From CANLBN01 sp047634655 (GTDB lineage Bacteria > Pseudomonadota > Gammaproteobacteria > Pseudomonadales > Cellvibrionaceae), in NCBI GenBank assembly GCA_047634655.1, contig JBLIHY010000066.1:1-12287 (forward strand): a DNA stretch of 12,287 nt, in the 5' to 3' direction. The translations under genes were made by a program, and so were the position numbers. Of the stretch, positions 7,534 through 12,287 are shown one piece after another. The notes beneath the pieces are model-generated. The model had not been told where the DNA came from, ran no database searches, and was given only the letters and a program-made list of their open reading frames with translations. Position 1 is the first letter of the stretch; the number at the start of each line of letters is the position of its first letter.

Positions 7534-8148
7534 TTAATTTTTCGCTGGAGGCGCACTGGAGACAACCACCATTGCTGGTCGAACCAGTCTTCCACTCAAA
7601 GTGTAACCCTTTTGGAAAACATTAATTACCGTATTTTCTTCGACATCTGGACTAGGGACCATGGACACGGATTGATGTAATTTCGGGTCGAAAGGCTCAC
7701 CTTCCGGGTCTATCACCTCTACCTGAAATTTTTTCAAAGTATCCATCAGGGACTTATATGTGAGTTGTACGCCCTCCAAGACAGCTTTTTGAGCCTGATC
7801 TTCAGTATTGCCGGAGGCGATGGCGCGCTCCAGATTATCGGCTACTGGCAGCAGTTCGCTAACAAACTTTTCTAAAGCAAACTTTCGGGCCTTTTCAACA
7901 TCTTGCTCCGCACGGCGACGGACATTTTGTAATTCAGCGTAAGCACGCAGGGCTTGTTCTTTTAACTCAGCTATTTCTGTCATAAGAGAATTGACGTCAT
8001 CGCAGTCCGAGTCGTTAGTGGTCTCTGCTTCTGAGTTGCCTCCGCCACCCTCGACCTTTTTTTGTACAGCCGCATCGTCTTCCAGAATTGAATTGCTATC
8101 TAATTCGGTCTCGTCAATGAAGCCCTTGTCACTTGGATTGTTGGACAT
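7534..8148 (-). CDS. grpE: Nucleotide exchange factor GrpE
   Basis: This 204-residue protein (E. coli GrpE: 197) starts at ATG 8148 with AGGA a few bases upstream. An acidic, low-complexity N-terminus (to about residue 50) precedes the long dimerising helix, with the family signature NVRRRAEQDVEKARKFALEKF and LLPVADNLERA. The compact C-terminal beta domain includes HQSVSMVPSPDVEENTV and GYTLSGRLVRPAMVVVS. GrpE opens the DnaK nucleotide cleft and releases ADP, and in E. coli acts as a thermosensor. It is the first gene of the grpE-dnaK-dnaJ cluster. No terminator separates it from dnaK, so readthrough into dnaK is likely in addition to the internal promoter. Confidence 0.98.
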   Translation of the reverse strand: MSNNPSDKGFIDETELDSNSILEDDAAVQKKVEGGGGNSEAETTNDSDCDDVNSLMTEIAELKEQALRAYAELQNVRRRAEQDVEKARKFALEKFVSELLPVADNLERAIASGNTEDQAQKAVLEGVQLTYKSLMDTLKKFQVEVIDPEGEPFDPKLHQSVSMVPSPDVEENTVINVFQKGYTLSGRLVRPAMVVVSSAPPAKN

Positions 8149-8198
8149 AAATCCTACCTTCTTTGGTTAATCTCTAACAGTTGGTCTTTATATGTACT

Positions 8199-8230
8199 GC
8201 GGTAATACCGCCAGTATTTTTAAGGGCGGT
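8199..8230 (-). promoter_or_regulatory. Competing hairpins in the grpE leader
   Basis: In the grpE transcript leader three short segments occur in order: ACCGCC (8230-8225), GGCGGT (8212-8207) and TACCGC (8204-8199). Segment 2 can pair perfectly with segment 1 (6 bp) or, as GCGGTA, with segment 3 (6 bp, extended by flanking TACT/AGTA). The two structures exclude each other. This may be a regulatory leader switch; the ribosome site about 40 bases further on is not directly part of either stem, so a thermometer role is unproven. Confidence 0.35.
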
Positions 8231-8250
8231 CTGCCATCTAAAACATTTTT

Positions 8251-8280
8251 TATATAAGGCCTTAGGAGCTAAGATTCAAG
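8251..8280 (-). promoter_or_regulatory. Probable grpE promoter (sigma-70 with overlapping sigma-32-like elements)
   Basis: On the minus strand TTGAAT (8279-8274), 17 bases, TATATA (8256-8251) forms a well-spaced vegetative promoter. The same -35 reads CTTGAA, the RpoH -35, and is followed after 15 bases by CCTTATAT (8258-8251), a partial match to the RpoH -10. The predicted transcript has a leader of about 95 bases before grpE. Confidence 0.5.
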
Positions 8281-8498
8281 TGCGTTTTAAGTATCAACTA
8301 CTAGTGTTTTAAAGTCTTTTAAATTTAATCGGAAGAGATACAACACCGAACAGCTCCGTCTCAATAACGACTTATTAGATAGGGTGTCACTACCAAACTG
8401 GTTTTATTGATCGTATGAACTGATGTCGGATTAACAATAAGCCGAACAAATCCGTTGCGGTAAGAGAAGGTATAACAAGTAATATTTATATCGTGCAT
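8281..8498. other. Intergenic region between TRAP terminator and grpE promoter
   Basis: No gene, RNA or strong repeat is seen here. The stretch is AT-rich, with a short TTTTAAA direct repeat near 8307-8323. Together with 8149-8280 and 8499-8540 it makes up the 392-base gap between grpE and the TRAP operon. Confidence 0.5.
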
Positions 8499-8527
8499 AA
8501 AAATGGCCCGCGTAGCGAGCCATTTTT
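8499..8527 (-). terminator. Palindromic rho-independent terminator of the TRAP operon
   Basis: AAAAATGGC (8499-8507) pairs with GCCATTTTT (8519-8527), and an inner CGC/GCG extends the stem past a single C-A mismatch, leaving loop GTA. On the minus strand the stem ends in a T run, 13 bases after the large permease stop codon. The symmetric A and T flanks mean it could work in both directions. Confidence 0.9.
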
Positions 8528-8540
8528 AATTTAGGAAGAT

Positions 8541-9854
8541 CTAGGCACTACTTTCAATGCCAAATATTCCTGGGAATACTACCAAAAGGAATACCATAAA
8601 CAACTGAATCATAATAAAGGGAACAACCCCCCTATAAATGGTAGTAACTTTAACCTCCGGCGGCGCTACTCCTTTTAGATAGAACAAACTGAAACCGAAA
8701 GGCGGCGTCATGAAGGAAGACTGAAGATTCATCGCAATAATGATGGCAAACCAAACCATGTTCAGTCCAAACAGTTCGGCAATCGGCACCAGGATAGGCA
8801 CTACGATAAAAGCAATCTCCACAAAGTCAATGAAGAAGCCAAGTACGAAGATCGCCAACATGGATAGGCCAATAAAGCCCCATTTTCCACCGGGCAAATC
8901 AGACATAACCTCCTCTACGATTGCGTCACCACCAGAGTAAGTGAACACCATAGAGAATGCAGTGGCACCGATTAATACCGCAAAGACCATGGCGGTAACT
9001 TTGACGGTATCTTTAGCGCTCACTACTACCATTTTAGAATCGAGCTTACCGTAAAGCTTAGCCAGCAAAAGTGCGCCCGCAGCTCCCAAGGCAGAAGATT
9101 CTGTTGGTGTCGCAATCCCAGTCAGAATTGATCCTAGTACTATGATGATGAGAGACAAGGGCGGAACAATGTCTTTGAGTGCACCAACAATTAATTCCCG
9201 TTTGTTTATCGCATCCGATGGAACAGGGGGGGCTGAGAGAGGTCTGAAGTGCGTATAAGTGAATATATACACCAGGTAAAAACCTACCAGCAATAGGCCA
9301 GGGAATAAAGCAGCGGAAAACAAATCACCAACCGGCTGATTGACCACATCACCCAGGATAATCAAGATGATTGAAGGCGGTATGATTTGGCCTAAAGTAC
9401 CGGCGGCGCAAATGGTACCTGTCGCTAGCCGTTGGTCGTAGCCGTACTTCAACATGACTGGCAGAGAGATTACGCCCATAGCAACGACACTGGCGCCCAC
9501 CACACCGGTAGAAGCCGCGAGGAAAGCACCAACAACCATAGTGGAAATAGCAACACCGCCAGGACGAGAGCCAAATAGCTTACCCATGGACTCCAGCAGA
9601 CGCTCCGCCAAACCAGACAACTGAAGCACTATTCCCATAAAAATAAACATGGGAATAGCCATCAGTATCTTGTTTTTCATAATATCGAACAGGCGGAAAG
9701 GGATGAAGTTATACATCTCCACGCCTTGGTCCAACAGTCCGAAGAGGTGCGCCAAGAAAACCGTAAGCAGCGATAGCCCTGCAAAAGTAAAGGCGATAGG
9801 ATATCCCACAAAAAGGAATATCAACGCTAAAAAGAAAAGAAACAGACCGACCAT
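8541..9854 (-). CDS. TRAP transporter large permease subunit (DctM family)
   Basis: This 437-residue, very hydrophobic protein is the usual length for a DctM-type subunit, with about 12 membrane helices. It begins MVGLFLFFLALIFLFVGYPIAF. Family features include FIFMGIVLQLSGLAERLLE, the polar helix pair AASTGVVGASVVAMGVISLPVMLKYGYD, CAAGTLGQIIPPSIILIILGD (near residues 148-168) and TGIATPTESSALGAAGALLLA. It forms the ion-coupled (usually Na+) translocation path. Its ATG shares one base with the stop codon of the small permease gene (TAATG), and a perfect AGGAGG lies seven bases upstream inside that gene, so the two are translationally coupled. The sequence is closest in character to the COG4664 (FcbT3-like) group; this is recalled, not searched. 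Confidence 0.96.
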   Translation of the reverse strand: MVGLFLFFLALIFLFVGYPIAFTFAGLSLLTVFLAHLFGLLDQGVEMYNFIPFRLFDIMKNKILMAIPMFIFMGIVLQLSGLAERLLESMGKLFGSRPGGVAISTMVVGAFLAASTGVVGASVVAMGVISLPVMLKYGYDQRLATGTICAAGTLGQIIPPSIILIILGDVVNQPVGDLFSAALFPGLLLVGFYLVYIFTYTHFRPLSAPPVPSDAINKRELIVGALKDIVPPLSLIIIVLGSILTGIATPTESSALGAAGALLLAKLYGKLDSKMVVVSAKDTVKVTAMVFAVLIGATAFSMVFTYSGGDAIVEEVMSDLPGGKWGFIGLSMLAIFVLGFFIDFVEIAFIVVPILVPIAELFGLNMVWFAIIIAMNLQSSFMTPPFGFSLFYLKGVAPPEVKVTTIYRGVVPFIMIQLFMVFLLVVFPGIFGIESSA

Positions 9855-10474
9855 TATTTTTCCTCCTCTTCATCAGAGTAAGTTCCAGAGATAACCATGC
9901 TTTCTTTTAGAATTACGGCTATTGCGCTAAGGATCAGGAAGAGAAATGAAAGAGGCAGTACTAATTTAATAGGCCATAGACGCGGCAAGCTGCCCGGATC
10001 GCCAATAGTCTCTTGGCTATTCCAAGAACTAATAAAATATCCTATCGCCGCCTCGCCAGAGTCGTAATCGAAATACTGTCCAATAATCCCATCGCCGAAG
10101 AGCACAATCACGCAGAAAGGAAGGGTGAAGATCAGCGCACCAATAATATTGACCCACGCCTGAGTTTTTCGGGAAAAATTATCGTAAAAAACATCGACGC
10201 GAACGTGTCCATTTTCTCTGAGGGTGTAAGCGAGACCAAAAAGGAACATCACGGAAAAGAAATGCCACTCCAGTTCCTGCATACCGACACCGCCCAGCCA
10301 GGACAAGTTGTCGTTATACCAAAGATATAAATCAAGATACTTTAGAGCACCAACAACAATGTAGCGGACAAATACATTGATAAAGACAGTGACCACCATC
10401 GACAACATAGCGAGGATACAGACCCAACCAAGCACATCGATGACTTTGTTGAGAAAATTAAGGATAGCTTTCAT
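9854..10474 (-). CDS. TRAP transporter small permease subunit (DctQ family, large variant)
   Basis: This 206-residue protein starts at ATG 10474 (MKAILNFLNKVIDVLGWVC). An in-frame ATG at 10507 would add 11 residues, but it sits in the loop of an mRNA hairpin and lacks a ribosome site, while AGGA lies 11 bases before 10474. About four membrane helices are visible. The motifs QELEWHFFSVMFLFGLAYTL and ENGHVRVDVFY are typical of DctQ proteins of the mannitol/chloroaromatic-type (COG4665) group. A long extracytoplasmic loop carries SSWNSQETIGDPGSLPRLWP. The C-terminus is a run of glutamates whose codons also supply the AGGAGG ribosome site of the next gene. It partners the large permease in the membrane. 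Confidence 0.93.
   Translation of the reverse strand: MKAILNFLNKVIDVLGWVCILAMLSMVVTVFINVFVRYIVVGALKYLDLYLWYNDNLSWLGGVGMQELEWHFFSVMFLFGLAYTLRENGHVRVDVFYDNFSRKTQAWVNIIGALIFTLPFCVIVLFGDGIIGQYFDYDSGEAAIGYFISSWNSQETIGDPGSLPRLWPIKLVLPLSFLFLILSAIAVILKESMVISGTYSDEEEEK
9862..9867 (-). promoter_or_regulatory. Perfect Shine-Dalgarno for the large permease gene
   Basis: AGGAGG (9867-9862) lies seven bases before ATG 9854 and is embedded in the EEE codons at the end of the small permease gene. It supports the chosen start and coupled translation. Confidence 0.85.
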
Positions 10475-10496
10475 AGTATTTATTATCCTAACAAGA

Positions 10497-10529
10497 AAGC
10501 TCCCCATGCTAGTTACACAAAGGGAGCTT
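10497..10529 (-). terminator. Intercistronic hairpin between TRAP binding-protein and small-permease genes
   Basis: AAGCTCCC and GGGAGCTT form a perfect 8-base-pair stem around a 17-base loop, 34 bases after the binding-protein stop codon. Only a weak T run (TCTTGTT) follows, so it is more likely a partial terminator or a 3'-end stabiliser of the upstream message than a full stop. Such structures commonly let the binding protein be made in excess over the permeases. Confidence 0.55.
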
Positions 10530-10562
10530 CCAATGTACAGCTAAACAGCTGCAGGTTTGAGC

Positions 10563-11630
10563 TTATAGATTGTTAAGGTACGCCTTATCAGAGATCTCGG
10601 TCCACTTGCGGACTTTCTGCAAATAATCGCGCTGAGATTTGATAATTTCAGCAGTCAGGCCACCTTTAGCTTCCAGCTCAGCAAGCAATTCAGTGTTAGC
10701 TTTTTTCAAAGCATCAAGAACTGGTTGAGGGAAAGTTTTAACCTGAATGTTGGGGTACTCAGCTTTCATAGTAGCCCAATTTTCAGAACTCTCGTGATAA
10801 GACTGAGCTGTCATCTGGAAGGCCGCTTCTCTCATAGCCACTTCGAGGATCGCCTGGTAATCGGAGGGGAGTTTCTCAAAAGCTTTTTGATTCACCATGA
10901 ATTGAAGCTCAGTTGCAGGCTCATGCCAACCAGTGTAGTAGTAAGGTGCAACCTTGTGGAAACCCATACGCAAGTCAAGAGATGGACCTACCCACTCCAA
11001 AGCATCGATAGTTTTGCGCTCGAGTGCAGTATAGAGTTCTCCAGGTGGGATGTTAGTTGGCTTGGCGCCCAACTTGGCAAGTACTTCACCAGCGAAGCCA
11101 GGAATACGCATTTTTAAACCCTGGAGATCGTCTACAGAGTTAATTTCTTTCTGGAACCAACCGCCCATTTGGTTGCCAGTATTACCACCAGGGTACTGAC
11201 TAATACCATACTCATCGTAAACTTTGGCAGCCAACTCTTTACCACCGCCGTAGTAGTACCAAGCATATTGCTCAGCAGCGATCATGCCCAGGGGCATAGT
11301 GGTGAAGAACAGAGTATTAATGTCTTTACCTTTCCAGTAATAGGAAGCGGAATGACCCATTTGGTATTGGCCATTTTTAACGAAGTCGAAAATACCGAGT
11401 GCAGCTTTGTGCTTGTTTTTAGAATCAATGGTGATCACGAAGCAATCGCTGGTCATTTTTTTTACGTTTTCTGCCATCGTTTTAGAGACGTCACCAAAGA
11501 TTGGGAAATTGGTTGGCCATGTTTCGGCTAAACGCCACTTAGTTACTTCTCCTTCGCATTCAGCAGCAGCAATACTGCTCATAGAAACAGCCGCTGTAGC
11601 AATAGAAATCATTGCAATGGTCTTTTTCAT
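10563..11630 (-). CDS. TRAP transporter periplasmic substrate-binding protein (DctP family, TakP/FcbT1-like)
   Basis: This is a 355-residue protein with a clear Sec signal peptide (MKKTIAMISIATAAVSMSSIAAA, cleavage near residue 23). The mature protein begins ECEGEVTKWRLAETWPTNFPIF. Family features are MGHSASYYWKGKD, YYYGGGKEL, the ligand-binding arginine segment LQGLKMRIPGFAGEVLAKLGA, and ALEWVGPSLDLRMGFHKVAPYYY. These match the 2-oxoacid binder TakP and the COG4663 mannitol/chloroaromatic group, so an organic carboxylate ligand is likely, but the exact substrate cannot be read. Cysteines in the mature N-terminus and in TSDCFVI could form a disulfide. It is the first gene of a three-gene operon with the two permeases. 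AGGG lies 11 bases before the start. A TATAGT (11700-11695) is a possible -10, but without a good -35. Confidence 0.95.
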   Translation of the reverse strand: MKKTIAMISIATAAVSMSSIAAAECEGEVTKWRLAETWPTNFPIFGDVSKTMAENVKKMTSDCFVITIDSKNKHKAALGIFDFVKNGQYQMGHSASYYWKGKDINTLFFTTMPLGMIAAEQYAWYYYGGGKELAAKVYDEYGISQYPGGNTGNQMGGWFQKEINSVDDLQGLKMRIPGFAGEVLAKLGAKPTNIPPGELYTALERKTIDALEWVGPSLDLRMGFHKVAPYYYTGWHEPATELQFMVNQKAFEKLPSDYQAILEVAMREAAFQMTAQSYHESSENWATMKAEYPNIQVKTFPQPVLDALKKANTELLAELEAKGGLTAEIIKSQRDYLQKVRKWTEISDKAYLNNL

Positions 11631-12172
11631 ATTTATAAACCCTGTTTTAACTAGTTAGGAATATTATTGAATATCTGTAAATTACAGCAATTACACTATA
11701 CGAGTGATCCCGCAGTATTAAAATCCGTATAAGCACCTAATAAAACCTACGTAGTATTACTTAGATTATGGATTTTTGGAATCTCAAGACGTGGTTGCCA
11801 TGGTCACAGTAGTGGCGTTGATAGAAACTTATAGCTCTTCTTTTATTACTATCATCTATCGGCGTGTGTGAAAGGGTGGAAACCCCACACCCTTGCCCGA
11901 AACCGAGGTGCATTATTCTACAGACCAAGCTACTAAGCAAGTTATGGATGTGTGAGCTTGCTAGGATTTACTAAAAGCGAACTAGGAAAAAGGACTAAGA
12001 AGTTCAACAGAGGGTTATCGCAAAGGACAAAAGTGATCAGGCTATACTGGTGCTGGACGAACAGAAACACATTGCCGTTAACCTTTGCCCTAATTAATCC
12101 ACCAGTTTTGATGGCGGGATCTTGTAAAAAATATTAAAGGACTGCCAATCATCTTTTAATAGAACATCACAT
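11631..12172. other. Intergenic region upstream of the TRAP operon
   Basis: I see no convincing gene in this stretch. The TRAP promoter should lie at its left end; the best candidate -10 is TATAGT at 11700-11695 on the minus strand, weak overall. No sigma-54 consensus is seen. Inverted repeats occur at 11872-11894 (AAGGGTG/CACCCTT), 11933-11964 (CTA-A-GCAAG/CTTGCTAG) and 12046-12106 (ACTGGTG/CACCAGT). A 61-codon frame from GTG 11952 has no recognisable product and is not called. Confidence 0.45.
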
Positions 12173-12287
12173 ATGCTGGAACCCGTTGGCACGCTCCGGG
12201 AATTGCACAGAAAATGTGCTGTTAAGGTTTGGGAACTCCATAACAGGCGGGGGCCGGTAACCGGAAACGCGTCGCATTGTTATTCCT
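12173..12287 (+). pseudogene. Possible fragment of a REP-associated (IS200-like, Y1) transposase, cut by window edge
   Basis: From ATG 12173 the frame stays open to the window end (38 codons). In the same frame a stop lies at 12125-12127, so no long N-terminal part exists upstream. TLRELHRKCAVKVWELHNRRG followed by SHCYS resembles, from memory, the region after the HUH motif in REP-associated tyrosine transposases, where a LHxxxAxxxN helix is followed by GRxVW-x-x-YWD. The upstream HUH catalytic motif is missing, so this is either a degraded 5'-truncated copy or a chance frame. The right side lies outside the window. Confidence 0.25.

Noticed and set aside
8195..8220. Plus-strand terminator (TACTGCGGTAATACCGCCAGTA followed by T residues)
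   Set aside because: The hairpin and T run look like a plus-strand terminator, but there is no plus-strand gene to its left. On the transcribed strand it lies in the grpE leader, where it makes more sense as leader structure.
11952..12137. 61-codon frame from GTG in the right intergenic region
   Set aside because: It has a weak start, no ribosome site, no recognisable domain and unusual composition. It is probably a chance frame.
1..12287. CRISPR array, prophage or defence island
   Set aside because: No regularly spaced direct repeats, integrase, capsid, nuclease or toxin-antitoxin genes are seen. All clear genes are housekeeping or transport.

Overview
The window looks like chromosomal DNA from a gammaproteobacterium, most likely a marine or aquatic one near the Pseudomonadales/Cellvibrionales. 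Three things point that way: a MoxR–DUF58–TgpA operon arranged as in Pseudomonas, a DnaK whose C-terminus closely matches the proteobacterial form, and a tripartite TRAP transporter, which is common in marine proteobacteria. GC content is moderate by eye and coding is dense except for three long intergenic stretches.

Layout, left to right. Positions 1-3544 (+) hold the 3' part of a MoxR AAA+ ATPase gene, a DUF58 protein gene and tgpA (membrane transglutaminase). The three overlap at their start/stop codons and are almost certainly one operon. Positions 3751-8148 (-) hold the core Hsp70 chaperone set, transcribed grpE, then dnaK, then dnaJ. A heat-shock-like (sigma-32) promoter can be proposed in front of dnaK, and a mixed sigma-70/sigma-32-like promoter in front of grpE. 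A strong intrinsic terminator follows dnaK, and dnaJ lies beyond an unusually long 558-base gap. That gap contains a compact, multi-hairpin, cruciform-like element (4944-5057) that no gene explains. Positions 8541-11630 (-) hold a complete TRAP transporter operon (binding protein, then small permease, then large permease), closed by a strong palindromic terminator at 8499-8527 and carrying an intercistronic hairpin after the binding-protein gene.

Positions 11631-12287 contain no convincing complete gene. They hold several inverted repeats and, running off the right edge, a short open frame that resembles the middle of a REP-associated (IS200-like, Y1) transposase. It is probably a fragment.

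How the genes work together. The left operon belongs to a widespread MoxR/DUF58/transglutaminase module acting at the cytoplasmic membrane and periplasm. GrpE, DnaK and DnaJ form the ATP-driven folding cycle. The TRAP genes take up an organic acid (2-oxoacid-like by family resemblance; the true substrate cannot be read from sequence) using an ion gradient. I found no clear new defence or mobile system. The most unusual material is non-coding: the structured element between dnaK and dnaJ, and the competing hairpins in the grpE leader.
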